DNA of 64,000 nucleotides. Origin: Dipylidium caninum. Its lineage: Eukaryota > Platyhelminthes > Cestoda > Cyclophyllidea > Dipylidiidae. This document shows positions 1-13,071 of the stretch, in pieces. The DNA is taken from positions 434,001-498,000 of the forward strand of contig QEYB01000229.1 in assembly GCA_017562135.1 (NCBI GenBank), read 5' to 3'. Position 1 is the stretch's first letter. Each line of letters opens with the position of its first letter. A model generated the notes under the pieces. It was not told the DNA's origin. It was given only the letters and a program-made list of their open reading frames with translations, and searched no databases. The position numbers were made by a program, and so were the translations under genes.

Positions 1-1100
1 AAATCCTGTAGTTTGCTCCGATTGAAAGAATAACCTTAGAGAAGTAGATATCCTTGTGAAACTGAACTGGGATATTGTCAGTTTTTAATCCATTTCTTAG
101 TATGCTGTACCATATTTTAGTGCCCTCTTGAAAAAAAGATCTTCCTGATCTTATTATTTATTATTTTTTTTCCAATTGTCATTTATTAGCATGATCTTAC
201 GATTGAAGTAGTTTTGACAAAACCTATAGACTTTGTTACGTTCTTTTCGATTCCATCACAATGCAGTAATGCCCACCAAGTTGACTTAATTTAAGACCGT
301 TAAATTTGGTCACGGCCCACCCACCTGGTACCGTAGCGGTCCCATGTGATGGCGTTGAAATTACTATTCTATTTGTTATTTGACTTGATATTTGTTAAAG
401 TCTGGTCTTGCTAATATTGTTTGTCAAAATAATGGGGATGAGTCTTTAGATGATTACTGTGTTTGCTTTTGCCCTAAGAACGTTTACGCTTACCAGCCTG
501 CCATTTTTCTATCCTTTTTTTTCAATCAATTTTGAGCGTTTTTAGGTTTAAAATAACCTCCCAAGTGAAAACCTCTTGACCGTTTACATCACTTTGGCAG
601 ACCTCCGTTTCCTTTCATTTTCAGTTACTGTATTAATTATGGTTGTAACCCGCATTCTTGTATGACCCCGTTCTTGCGTCAATATTCAAACATTGCAATT
701 TGAAGCATTCATCTCGTCAATTTCTTCCATGAATTACACTCATGAATTATTGCTCGTATTTTGATTGGACTTACAACTAAAAGGGGTAGCATGACTTTTC
801 CACAAGGCTATCTATTTCCCTGCTGTTCTATTGTGGTAGAGCTTTAATTCGCCACCTCATCTTTTTCTCATGAAACAAGTAATTAGGACATTTCAGCTTT
901 TTAGGTCATAGGCATTGTCTGTTCCCACCTCTGTACTTTTTTATATTAGTGGTATTTCGCGGTTAGTGTTCAATACAGTCGTTGGAATCTATCTGTCAAT
1001 TTTACTCTTATTTGCCCAACCAATTCAAAGTAATGTCTAAATAATTGCTTTTTTTCCCACGAATATTCAACCTTATTCTATCAGCATCCCAATTAGTAAC
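1..1100. other. AT-rich upstream region, no gene seen
   Basis: No open reading frame with protein-like composition was found. The stretch is AT-rich with scattered homopolymer runs. It presumably holds the promoter and 5' UTR of the BRMS1-like gene whose first coding exon begins at 1101, but I could not pick out a convincing core promoter element. Confidence 0.5.
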
Positions 1101-4100
1101 ATGGCAAAGGTAGAAGAAGACATGAATCCACCATCCTCGGCTAAACTCGAGGCCGTAACTACCAACAGCGAATTAAAGATTGACACTGAGGCGGAAGTCG
1201 ATTTGCTGACAGTGGAAACCATCCCCGAGCAAGCACTGGAGTCTGTTAAACGGGAACTCAATGCTGAGATTGCCGAGCTAGAGTGGGAGTTCAAACAAAT
1301 AAAAGAGGCTCTCTTCGCGGAACGCATTGCTCAAGTGGATCGGAAGCTACAACAATTACGCGCCTCTGAGGCTCCTGAACTTCTTAAAGTTTCAGAGTTA
1401 GTGGACGAAACCTATAGCATTCGAAAGCAGGTTCGTCTCTGCCTTTTGAATTTTGATTTTTTGTAACAGTTCCAAAATGATGGGCGTGTCGCGTTTTACC
1501 CAGCCGATCGCGCACTTCCAAGAGTTCTTTTGCTGGTGGCGCCACCTTGCTTTCATAACTTTTTACTAGTCTGTTGTTATTTGGCCTCATTAAAAAAATT
1601 TAACAATAACTCTCCTGCGAAGTCACATACCTTCCTCACTCTTCTAAAAGTGGACCATGCCTTGTTTTACGAAGGTAGTAACTCCACCCGTAACTAACGT
1701 AGCCGGCACTTTAGGCATGATAATTAGTAATACTTCATTTGAATAAATTGTGATGGGTCGCTGTGTGGCCTGAGGTACTGTCACTGGTTGTGTCCCTCAT
1801 TTTCATTTGAATCAACACTTATCTGCCTGCTTCGTCTGTCAGTGTATGGTTATCGTATCTTCACAACAAAATAGGCGTTTTAACCCCTGTTCGGTCGAAA
1901 ATTCTTATTTTCCTAGTTTTTTCTCTCCTACTTGCTCTTTAATATATGCTGTCCTGAAATCGTCGTCATTTTAGTCCGTTAATTTCCGCGGTTATATTAG
2001 CTGGCGTTGAATCGGTGATATTTTGATTTGCCGAACATTGTTCAACACATCAACCCGCCAATTTAATTTTTGCAGTCGAAGTCCTTTTTAAAGTTGCCAC
2101 CACCGTCTCGCTTTCATATGTACTCGGGTTTCCTCTTACTGTTTAAATTTATTCAAGTATAATTATTCCTGAGGCGTAACAAGTTGAACCGGTATAGAGG
2201 TCGGTTTATCATTAGAACAAAAATGCTAGAAACTCCAACATTATGTAATTCTAACCTAGGAGTGTCGCTAGTTCTGTGACAATAGTATGTATATGTAATG
2301 CCTTACCTAAGTTAATTTCTAGTTCTCTTAAAGGTGCCTTAAAATTCAGTCGGTTTTCGAAGTGACTCTTATCTCTACCTCAGTTACTAATTATTCTTCA
2401 ATGAATTGCTGATCTCGTCTCGCGCGACTAACGAGGATACCCTCTTCATCTCCCCATTGCAAACTCCATTATGAGAACAAGAATGTTACCCACTTGAGCA
2501 TGGTTTCCTTGGCCGTCGACATTCTTAACCGACATTAATCATTTCAGGGTTGTTGCACAAATCACACAGCCTGAGACACCGAGAAGTAATCAGGCTTCTT
2601 GTAGTAGGACTTCCTCACAGATAGACACCTCTTTGTGGAAGAAAGAGGTAAATTTATACTAATCTCAACGGTTGTTTAGTGAGAGCTTAAAGGTAAGAAG
2701 GAGGCAGTGGAGCTGTTCACTCAGCATAGGTGGCTGACACAGAATGAACGATAAATATAGATCAGAGTTGACGAACTCAGGGGGTCGACGTAAACATATG
2801 ACTTTTTGTTGTCAATTTTTCTCGATTTTTTTTACCTTAGTTGAGTAAACCCACTTGCTGTTTATGAGCGTACTGGTCTTCACATGATCTCCTCCGTCAC
2901 TTTTCCATCTTAAGGCACTGCAGAATTCTCCATTTCATTGTCCAATGAGGCTTATTTCGTAAGATCGCAAAATGAGAGAGAAAAAGGGGAGAAGTGCGGA
3001 GTCTACCCACTCTACGAGACAGGATTCCGTTTCTGAGTCAGTTGAGTTAGTTAATGTCATCACCAGCATTTACGCCGTAAAGCAAAGTGGGAGGACAAAT
3101 ACTGAGTGGAATTCCAAGTTTATACAAGTTATGAGGTGAATGTCAAGTGTTGATTTTGGGTTTTTTCGCCCACAGTGGTTGTCACTCATTCCTATTGTTG
3201 TGACCCTCTAAATGGACAATTAGAAGGGAGTTTCGTTTGTATTTTCACGGAATTTTTTTTCAGGTTGCCACATGTGGGCCTACAAGTCCGTCATTGTGAA
3301 GTTGTCAAGATGTCTATTGAATAGTATGTGTGGAAAAGTAGTCTAGGAAGAAATTAAGTTTGTCCAAGTGTTCAGCACGTCCTTGAATGTAGGCTTGTAC
3401 GCTGCTTGGCATCAATAACAAAGCTCGAGATATCAGGATTGTCACTTAACTGGCATGCAGCTCTTAGGAGAATAACAACGACTTTGTAGTTTTGTGCCTC
3501 GATTCATTTCACATCTACTGACCCTTATAATGCTCTATCCAGATTCGCTAATCCTGCACCATCTTTCGGGAGACCCCAAATACCCTGTTTATTGTGTTAA
3601 ATCACCGGGTATATATGTGAAAAACATTGGTGTGTTCTCTGGATGACCAAATCTGCATGGTGTCTCTAATAAAATTGTGGTCGAGCCTTGGCAACCATCT
3701 AAATCGCGTATTGGGAATCGCACAGGGAGTAATGAAGAGGATTCTGTAGTCGAGAAAGAATTGTATTCGGATGTATTAATTTTCTTTTGTGAATACACTT
3801 ACTTGACACAATGTTAGTGACTAAAGGGAGGTCAGCTAAAAAATTAGACACCAGCGACCAGAAGGAAGTGGGCTTCAGGCTGAATACAGCTAGTGCCATT
3901 CATCTTTGCTATAGGGACTGGAAGCGGTGGGGGGAGATAAAGCGCACATCTCATATGCGACTCTCTTGTGTCAACCCGAAGGACTGATTTGGGACACCAT
4001 GCAATTTTGACTCATCTCAAGATTCAAGTCAAAGCGGTCTCTTTTTTGTCATCGCCTTTATTCGCATTATTTTTTTCCACTATAACTTCCACCTCTGTAT

Positions 4101-6685
4101 GTTCTTAACGGCGAGCCTAAACACCGGATCTTCACAGTAGAGGTACTGTTCCCTCGAGTATCACTTTTTAACCCTCTAGAATTGGTTAATTGTTTTCTCT
4201 GTGGACAGTGGAGGGGAGTGATGCCACTTCTGAAGTTTGCTGCACACTTCAACAACCGTAGACCAGCCCAGTGCTAGGAATCACTCCAAATCATAGTAAA
4301 AATTGTGAAAATTTTTTTTCTTAATATTTAGAATGACCATGGCCTATTCCTTTCACTCCTCTATTTTAACGTCTTGTATCCACAAATATGGATCTCTTGA
4401 GCATAAATTAAAATGAAATGTGCCAGTCATGCTCAATAACCATTGTAGTCTTTATGGTGCCCCTGGAGTATGCACTTGTGGCAGAGGAGTCGGAAAATAA
4501 ACAACTGTCGAGTAACGCTCGATTGTCATTCCAGGAGGGAAGCATAATACCAGTTGGAGAAGAAGCTGAGCTAAAACTTTTGGTATTGATGAATTTGGGT
4601 GGATCTTATTCTACCACATCATCAGCAACGAAACAGGTGAAATTTTCATGTGAATCGGATCCAGGAATGCAGCGCACTTGGCCGTTTATCGACGTAACTT
4701 TTGATGTTTTGCTATGTCCCCGAGCGGCGAAATGGCATCATGGTCAACTTGTAGTCGGCAGATAGCGGATCCAAAAATTCCTATTTCTAAAATAAAACTA
4801 AAACTGTAGAGTTTGTCTATTTACTTAGTCATAGTGACACTCGCAGGGGAACTTTAATATACTCGCCTCGGATGTGGTGCAGAATCAGGGTAGGGAGAAA
4901 TGAAGAGGCTTCAACTTAACATTACGAGTTTCTATACTTTTATTTTTTTACCAGAGCAATTCATGCGTCGCCACAAGACAATTTTTTTTGCATTTAGTAC
5001 ATTTTGGTAGTGTGTAGGTAGCCGTTTATTCGTCACTTTAGTCTGCTCCAGTTTAAAAAATACCAACAGTCGGGAATGCTAAACACGTGCGTGGTGAAAC
5101 TTGGTATGCTTTCCTTGTATTTGGATATTCATAATTTTGATGCACCCTCACTGTTCCCTCCCTTGTTAACTCCTTCCTCGGGAGACAGAAATGCATCAAC
5201 CCCGTCTGTGCACTGTTTGTCACTTTCGCATAGGTCGCAAAGCACCGGCGTGACTTCGAACTGGAAGTTGCAAACAAGGAATTCGACAATGCTCTTCAGA
5301 TGGCCACCTACGACGCAGAGGAGAATTTGCGCAATATCGGCGAGCGCATTCGTCTGCGCATTCAGGAGTCCATTTGCATCCTTCAAGTGGAACGAGCCAT
5401 GGCCAAACGCACCCGTCGGACGCACACTAAGACGGCCAGTGCTACGACCTCCGGTGAGCATTCATTCCTATTTTTCTTGAAGCTGAACCTTTTGTTTCAG
5501 TCTTCTACCTACCAACGGAGGTATTGAGCTATTTATCTTGGCTCATGTCGTGTTTCGGCTCAGGTGACAGGGAGTCTTTTTAGGTTTAACACTCGTGGGG
5601 TGCCTGTGCGGGGCAGTTGATACGGTTGGCCAAAGGCTGTGTACCAACGGTTGACTGGACCTCTAAATCTCCAGTTGGCCGCTTTATTTGCAACAATCTA
5701 TGCCTTGAATTTATATATGTCGGACTCATCCGGTCGCCTTCATAGCTTGATAAAGTCACGACTATTTTTTTCGTTGGAAACCGGAAATGCCGTCGTCCCA
5801 TGTATTCTCATTGTCTGTACTCTAATGAAAGTGCGACAACAATAAAACTTTGGAATGCAAAACAAATGTCTTCCAAGTAAAAATATTGAAGAACGTTAAC
5901 ATAGAGTTAACGAGGATAAACATGTTATTTACCGACCTTTCCCTAAACCAGTCGGTCGTTTGAACGTCTTGAAGTTGCACAAGATGATCCTCTTGCTGGG
6001 AAGATAGATGCGACTAGAGCGCTGCCTCAAACTTAAATTTTCTAAAATTTCGGATATGATAGGTAACAGAGAGGTGGATATCCCTGGAATCGTTTGATCT
6101 TAATGACAAATCTTAACATATCAAAGTCTTTGCTCTATCACTCTCGAACGCTGTAAGTCAGCAGTGTAAATGTGGTGAAGAACCAAGTGAAAAGTAGCTG
6201 TTCTTCTTGTTGGGCAATAACCCCCTTCCCTCTGTCTTCATGCACCCAACAGCTTATTTTTTGACGCTGGATTCTGTTTCGTACAAAAGTTTATTCATTC
6301 TCAAGGCCCACTTCGGGATGAGCCACTGCGTCAACAGAACGCCGGTTTGAGCAACCCACATCCTTCCCACCACCGTGACTACCGCCTGACATCGTCGTCA
6401 ACGCTAGTGCCGTCCGCCGAAGTGGCAGCATTGTTAGTACCGGGCCTGGACGACGATGAAGAAGGGAAGAGGACGGCCAAAGCAGTGGCGGCAGATGGCG
6501 AGATCAAAGGGAAGGCGGAAGACTTGACTGAAGTAGTAGTGTTGGACCCAAATTACCTACCGGGTGTAGATCTTGAACCACGACGCAAGCCTGTCACCCT
6601 CTCGCCATCCTTCCCTCGCCTCGTCTACGAATTAGACGAAGAGGATGTTCGCGCCGACATTGAGGTCATCACCAACGCCATTAAG
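1101..6685 (+). CDS. BRMS1L: BRMS1/Sds3-family Sin3-HDAC corepressor subunit (3 exons, 3' end unresolved)
   Basis: Coding exons: 1101-1430, 5234-5453, 6306-6685 (phases 0, 0, 1/2), giving 310 residues so far. The start ATG at 1101 lies in a good context (aacATGG). Exon 1 is acidic, then carries the family coiled-coil core with FKQIKEALFAERIAQV and a downstream SIRKQ. Exon 2 continues it without a gap; its 58 residues from IRKQ match human BRMS1 in length. Exon 3 ends with a RRKPVT...LVYELDEEDVRADIEVI segment, the counterpart of the BRMS1 'RRKPVTVSGPYIVYML' region. Family proteins scaffold the Sin3-HDAC repressor complex in the nucleus. A donor (AAG|GTGAGA) follows at 6685, so at least one more exon is expected; BRMS1L and SDS3 have a further C-terminal part that I could not locate. 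BRMS1, BRMS1L and SDS3 cannot be told apart safely here. Confidence 0.85.
1431..5233 (+). other. Large first intron of the BRMS1-like gene
   Basis: A 3.8 kb AT-rich intron between two exons whose protein sequence is contiguous in the family. It begins CAG|GTTCGT and ends TTCGCATAG. Open stretches inside it (for example 4418-4765) have no splice-compatible or homologous content. No repeat or RNA gene was recognised. Confidence 0.75.
5454..6305 (+). other. Second intron of the BRMS1-like gene
   Basis: The donor is CCG|GTGAGC at 5454. The acceptor that keeps the frame is TCTCAAG at 6305. A second AG at 6337 would break the frame, so the upstream one was chosen. No other content was seen. Confidence 0.7.
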
Positions 6686-9600
6686 GTGAGACTGGCTCAC
6701 TGGCTAAGTTCTTCGTTAAGAAAACTTCTTCCTTTTTACGATATTGTGATTTATTTCTATGTTTGTATAAGATTGGAGCTCTGTAGAGTTAGATGAACGA
6801 CTAAAGCGGCCTTTAGAAGGGAGAGTGGGAGTCTATTAGTATATAAATATTTGAGTGGCGATGGTCTTCCTCTGTCTGTCTGGGTGCCTCACTGAAGCAG
6901 TAGAATCATGTACCAGAGCTTTTTTTAATATTTAGGATTCTCTCAGCTAAGCTTACCTTTATTTTAGTTACATAGGGCCTCTGGTAGTCGCTTTCTACTT
7001 TCACTTCCCGATATCATCTTTTTTGGATGTAATGCATGTTATTCTTTTTCCTCTGGTACCGACCAGCGTTTTTGGGTGATAGTATAATTTTGCGGTTAAG
7101 AATCTTTTTTTCTGAACTGGCTCTGTTGGCACCTCTACTCACATGAGGAGGTTTCTTTGAGAAAATAGTCGGATTTTTGCCTTTTTTTCGTAGTCCCACT
7201 TTGGGTAATCGGTTTAGTCGAGATTCCCGAGTCTCTTCTCTATTTCAAAAGTTTTTCTTAAATACTTTCACGAGGAAAGCTTACGATGCAGCCCCATTAA
7301 CGCCTACTTATTTGGATTGTATGAGCTGTTCCCTTTCTGAAACCTCGCGGTGTATTTCGTCAACGGTTTCTCTGTTTAATTGCAGCCATCCATCCATGAC
7401 TTTTTTATTTGCCTTTGCATTAGCGAGTTCTTCCTCGACCAGTAGTACTTGGGAAATTGGTGAGCTAGAGTGGTGCACTCACCACTTTCGTGAATCCCAG
7501 ATTTTCTTCCATCTCCAGCTCCTAATCATACATGCACTTGGGTCCCCTCTCCTCGATCCTGTCATTTTGGGCGAGAAAAAGCGACAATTGTGGCTGTGAT
7601 GTTTCAGTGAAAGACACTGTTTTACGGAAACCATATATGCGGTATAAATTCGCCGAGTCCTCCTCCTCCTTTTCTCTCGATATTTTCGACGAGCCTCATG
7701 TTCTATTTCCTGAAGCCTAGGTTAACTACCTGTCACTGGGTATGAATACATCTTATCTACCTTTGATTTTGGTGACGAACGAAATATAGGCCGTTGTTTC
7801 CTAAGAGCCTACAAAGCTTCTTATCTTGGAGATTTACAATGTCCTTTAGAATCTTGAACAGGTGGTAATAATGGAACAGCATGCATTTCGCCCATCTATA
7901 CGTTTTTTTGCTATTTGTTCAGAAAAACACCAAACACTTTGTCTTTGTTACGAAGTATACCGACTCGAGTTATGCTGCGGGGTATAAAATTAACTTGACA
8001 CCTTCAAACGACTAATCACTCGCAAACTACTCTGTCAAGTCCGCCTTTGTAAATAGCAGTGGCCCGCATTCATCCACTGCGGACAGGTTGTGTGACCTTT
8101 GGGAGGCAACTAGTAATGCCATCTCAGTCTTCCTCTTTTCTCTTCGATATTCATTTTCGTGTCTAGGAAATTCTCCTCCACGAGATTTTGAAGTCCCTAT
8201 ACTATAGTTTGGCTCCTTCAAGCTACATACTTAATTTGTTAGACATTGACTAACTGATGGCCAAAGTGTAGTCTTCAGAGCAGCTTCTCTCCAACTGGAC
8301 TTGAAATTGTCTCGCCGGACCTTTCTTTGACTGTAATTTTCTTAGTCTTAGAGCCTGTATCCATACTAGTAATCTTGGAGTTCCGTTTTAGTCAAAAAGG
8401 AGGTAGGATTGCGCTTTTTTGTACTTTGCTTGTAGGAGCAAAAGATTAACATGGCCATGTCCTATTTGAAGTCGAAGGAACGTGAGTCTTAGAGAGGCAC
8501 CGACCTTCCCCTTACCTTCTCTCCCCACCACCCTCCTCCAATGTACATACCTCTCCTATCGGCCCTTTTTTAACTACACTTTGATTACTGCAATATTTAC
8601 GTACAAATGAAATTAACACACATGCCACCGTATGAACTTCTTTATAAATAAATGCTTTACTGCTGGTGTGTATATTATCTAACTCGTGAATGTCGAATGT
8701 GGTCCATTTGATAGCCGCGAACTGCGTTTTGGAGCACGGGGAATTGGGGAGACAGGGGTTCAGTTGGGGGGGGGGGCGAGGGGGTGGAGGAGGAATATGA
8801 CAAGATGCTGTGATGATGAGCAGATGCGCAAATAGGTGAGGTCACACACACACACATGGAGTTGAAATAAGTTGCGCACTTCGTCGCTCAGCCGCTTTCC
8901 TCCCGACCTAAAGTCTCGCTCAGCCGGATTGCAGACACGCGGCCTGTCTCCATACCTTTGAGCTCTGCTTCCAGAACTGCCGGCTGGAATGACCACCGTA
9001 ACTCTAGACGTCTTTAGGAGGGACCTTTTGGGAGGCATCTTCCAAGTATCGTGTTTTGCGTCCCCATAATCTTTGATCCCGCTTGACGTCTGTATAATGA
9101 GGATTAAGATTTTGAAAATTCTCTTCACAGAAGGCTACTGGCACCCCATTTCACTCAGTCGGTGCATAAAAATGTAGACGAACACCAGTGTCGTCTTGGA
9201 CACTTGTACGTGTTGGACTCGTCGTTTCTCACATGCCCAGCTCCACCACATAGTAGTAAGTTTACCAAATTTGTGACTAGGAAAGTAACAGTCTCCTCCT
9301 CTTCTCAGTGCTACTGGTACCACACAGCCGTCAGTACCCTGAAAGGCCGTTCCCCCTTATCAAGAGTAACGTGACAGACACTTGAGTAGATATCGGAGGG
9401 ATAATGGAGGTGGGAGAGGGGGATGCTCTTCCCCACCCCTCGCCCCCAAAAGTAAGTCTGCCGATGAGCCCTGCACGAAGGAGTGAGCCATCGACCGGTC
9501 AAGCTCCTGCTGTCTCTGTCAGGTTATCCTTAATTCAAAGGCGGCTGCTCCCTATAAACTGTGTGGAAGTCTATTCCTGCAATTTGGCTTTGAGCAGCAG

Positions 9601-10264
9601 ACTGGAGTCTACTACAACATAGCATAGCAGTCTTAGAAATAAGGACTGGAGGTGAATGGGGACGATGAGTGTCGCAAGACTAGAAAATGAAGATTGTATC
9701 TCAGACGCCTTCCACACTAGCGCCTCCCGTACCACCGGTAGGATCAGGGCCAAGACGCCAGTAAGACACAACAGACATCCTATGCAATTTCAAACCCCCT
9801 TAGGATAACTCGGCAAAAGTTTCTCTTTCGACTGAACCTCTGTTGGACTCACAAACCGGGACAGATTTGACTAATTGCAGTTCAATAATGGATAGAAATA
9901 CAGTTATGTTGTTTTAAATTATGCATAATCATTTCCTTCTGTCAAGTGGATATTTTGGTACTGAGGCGGTCCCAAGTGAAACTAATAGAAGCATATCAAC
10001 ATTAACTCTTTTGATTGACTACTGATCAACGTTGAATGATATTTTTATGTTTCGAAGTTGTATTTTTCAAAGATTTTCCATATCATCATCGCAGCTTAAA
10101 TCGAAAGCCCCAAGCTAGACCTCTAAAATCAAATATGTAGAATATGCAAAATCAACAGTGATCATAGAAATATCAAACAGGGGATGTAATTAAATTAGGA
10201 TTTCGTACATATATAACATATCTAAAAGGCACTAAATATGGGCATAAAATAGATATAAAATCAA
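6686..10264. other. Gene-poor stretch after the BRMS1-like exons
   Basis: This probably includes the last BRMS1-like intron and 3' end, but no terminal exon could be identified. It contains a poly-G run at 8766-8776, a purine-rich patch after it, and a short CA repeat near 8844-8857. Open frames on both strands here (7177-7599, 8760-9128) are low complexity or carry no recognisable motif. From about 9800 the sequence becomes AT-rich 3' flank of the ESCO gene. Confidence 0.5.
8766..8776 (+). repeat. Poly-G run
   Basis: Eleven G in a row followed by G-rich sequence (cgagggggtggagg), a possible G-quadruplex-forming tract. A (CA)n tract follows at 8844-8857. Confidence 0.8.
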
Positions 10265-11267
10265 TCAATAGACAATGAAGTCCTCTCGACCGACAAATTT
10301 AACTGCGAAATCAGCCCCATTTGACGTTGGTTCGGCAAAAGCAGCATTAGAGCGAGGTAAATGAGTGAGGTAGACTAGGTGTTTCAACACGCTATCAACG
10401 AGAACAGTTCCGACACCGCGTCGCCTATGCTTCGCAGCCACCCACAACCGACGAATACCGCATAGAGGAAATGTAATTTTGTCGGTCTGCCCATTAGTAC
10501 TTTCAATATTAATTGGTTCAAAGGATACAGCAGAGGGATTTTGAAGGCGCCAGGAAAGGAGGGAGCGACGTCCACCCACGAGACGTCGTAACTGATAGCC
10601 GCGTTGTAAAACTGCGACCGGTGTAAGCTCCTCAGCAATGCAACAACCAACTGCAGCTTTTCTTTCACCCTCAATGAAAATGAAGATACGAAGGTAGGCG
10701 GGAAGGTGGTGGGTAGCGTCGACTACACCGAGAGGAAGATCATGACCTAAGTCGCGGTTCATGGGGGCAGCAACTTTAGTGTAAAGCTGATGGCCCATAC
10801 GATCGTCGAGCGAGATTTCGATTACACGGGAACCATTAAAAAAATCTTCGACAACTGCTTGATTTTGCCAACGAGAAACCTGAAGAGACGCAGAATACAC
10901 AACCAGAAGTTAACATCAAGTAGCTGGCGTAAGATATCTAGGAGTGGTCTAGTGAGCTGCACAAAGTGGCTAACGCATTCCCAAGTAAGGAAATTACCAG
11001 AGCGTTACAACCTATCAATTATAAGAGTAGCACAAAAATTAAAAGAAAGCCACGGAGAAGTACCTTTATTTCCTGATTTAGATAATTTGTATGAAACCGA
11101 GCATGTGCCCTTAAATCTTCGGCGTCCCCGACAACATAAAGCATTGAGCACACCTTGCATCGTTTAGCACCAAAATTCTTTTGGCCGAAATCCAATACCA
11201 TCTGATTTTTCGACAGCGCCCTTGCGCGGCCACCCTGCCTTCTGGCCCTCCCAGCCATGCGGACCAC
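10265..11267 (-). CDS. ESCO1/2: ESCO/Eco1-type sister-chromatid cohesion N-acetyltransferase (2 exons)
   Basis: Exons 11267-11064 and 10879-10265, phase 0, about 272 residues. Exon 1 holds the family's C2H2 zinc finger: a QKNFGAKRC start, C-x2-C (CKVC) and H-x3-H (HARFH). Exon 2 begins VSRWQNQAVVEDF, like the 'GWKKERVVAEFWDG' strand of human ESCO, and carries the acetyltransferase core: AVGCCIAEE, the signature CGIRRLWVAAKHRRRGVGTVLVD acetyl-CoA region (R-R-x-G-V-G), then AFAEPTSNGADFA and the terminal GREDFIVY, matching human 'AFSDPTPDGKLFA...FLVYNF'. Eco1/ESCO proteins acetylate SMC3 on cohesin in the nucleus during S phase. The intron is 184 bp (AAG|GTACTT to CTCTTCAG). The protein lacks the long N-terminal extension of vertebrate ESCO1/2, resembling yeast Eco1 in size. 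A second in-frame ATG lies at 11258. Confidence 0.93.
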
Positions 11268-13071
11268 GCACTTAGACTAGGCGCTTTTAGCATAGAAGTT
11301 ATTAGCGCAACGATTTAAATAAAGAAGAATAGTTTATCAAGCTTATTAAGGGGCACATTTCACATGATGCCGCAAACTCAGAGTTTATTTTAAAAAAATT
11401 TCAACGTTTTAAATTGTAAAAATATTATTAAATATGATGGAAATGTGTATTTGCAAATAAGTAATGAGATATTACTGAACCCAGAAAGTAATTAAAAACA
11501 ATAGAGAATAGGACTTGATATGCATTTACAAAATGAACTTTCTCCGCGCAATAGGCAATTAAGTATGGTCTTCTCGGCGATAAATCTAAAATCAAATTTG
11601 GAAAAATTTTTTTCGTTCCCGCCATTTTTTCACCACATTTCTTATCCACCCACGTATTTAGTTAAGGACATAATATACTTCAGTCCTCTATTTCAATATG
11701 ATTTGCTTGTACCTTGGAAAATGAAACTGTTATGATTAACAGCAACCCTAGACTACGCTATGTCAATTTAACCATGCCAATCTGATGACCACTACACTAA
11801 CGCTGAACCCTACAACTTAAAACAGACGGTTTATGCAACGTAATGGGATGCGCTTTCGAGATATATGACATCATTCCCAAGCATCCAGATCCCTCCGTCA
11901 TTTACTAGCCGTTCATCCTCTACTAGCTTACGCTCAAGCGCAAGACATGCCCCCAACTCACATCCCCTCGATCTCGACGTCAGCACTCTCTAACTCTTTG
12001 AGGCTGATCCAGACGCAAAATAGAGTCCGATACAGAGTAATCGAGCCTATTTTGCCAATTCAACTTGCATTCAAAATTTATGAACAAACGTCCACTGAGA
12101 TGTCCACAATTAGGCCTTGAGTAAATTGCAGGCCTAGATAAAAAGCACTTCTGAGAACCGTTTTACTGCCGCAAAAAAGACTTACCAGATAGTCCTTTGT
12201 CGACTTATGAATCCAAATAATTCTCTCGAGTCAGGCTAACATCCCAAAGAAACAATTTCAACAATAACCTAAACAATCCGAATCACAAATCCATAAGCCA
12301 GGCGGGATATTTTGACATTTCAAAAACATTAGAGCGCTGGTAACAAGTGTGGACGCCGCGACAACAATCCGCATGTGGACACTGGCTGACATGCGATAAA
12401 AAGCCTCCGAAACTCCCAGCAGGATTAACCTCGAGTTCGGGGTGAAAAACGCCATCCATCAAATGTCACTCGGATTGGTCTCGGCTGGCAAAAACAACCA
12501 AAACCAGTCACACGAAGCCCCCTCCACCCTGTCGAAACATCATAATGCATGAATAAAGCATTCTATTGCGTTTATCCCTTCTATATACTAGACTATATAC
12601 ATGCCTATGCCCCAGCACAACAATAAAAGAACCGGGCTAAATTTGTCGCAAACCTTTATTGAACGGAGTGTCCTGTTGTGGAGAAATGATACAAGAGGAA
12701 CGTACAGATGGGGATAAAAAATGAGACCAGTAAGAACGCATTATACAACTCCGTATTGCGTTGAAACGTGGGAGGGAGAAATATAGTCCTGTACGTAGAT
12801 GATATAAATTACAGCAAAGTAGTACAAAAAAGACAAACATTTACACACAGAGACACATACCCACAAAAAACAATGATAATGAGTATTTTACACTTCTTTC
12901 ACCCCAATTTTCGATATCAGAATCACAAATGTTTCAGCTAATCACGTCCTCACTCTTCACCCCGCGTTTTCCCCTTGCCTAGCACTCGACTGAGTTGTTT
13001 CAGTAAACGCGGTTGGAGCTAGAGAATGAGGAAATGATTTAATTATCCGAAATAGAAGATTCTTAGAAAAT
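11268..13071. other. Spacer between the ESCO and citron-kinase genes
   Basis: AT-rich sequence with no convincing gene. It should hold the ESCO promoter on one side and the kinase gene 3' UTR on the other. Open frames at 12258-12455 and 12637-12840 have no homologous motif or splice logic. Confidence 0.5.
12655..12660 (-). terminator. Candidate polyadenylation signal of the citron-kinase gene
   Basis: The minus strand reads AATAAA about 410 bases past the proposed stop at 13072. It is the nearest canonical hexamer I noticed downstream of that gene; use is inferred from position only. Confidence 0.35.

Noticed and set aside
4418..4765. 115-residue ATG open frame in the first BRMS1-like intron
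   Set aside because: The exons on either side join without a gap against the family, and the frame shows no motif. Best seen as chance.
8760..9128. 122-residue minus-strand open frame
   Set aside because: Its C-terminal part is only the translation of poly-G and CA repeats; no splice logic or homology.
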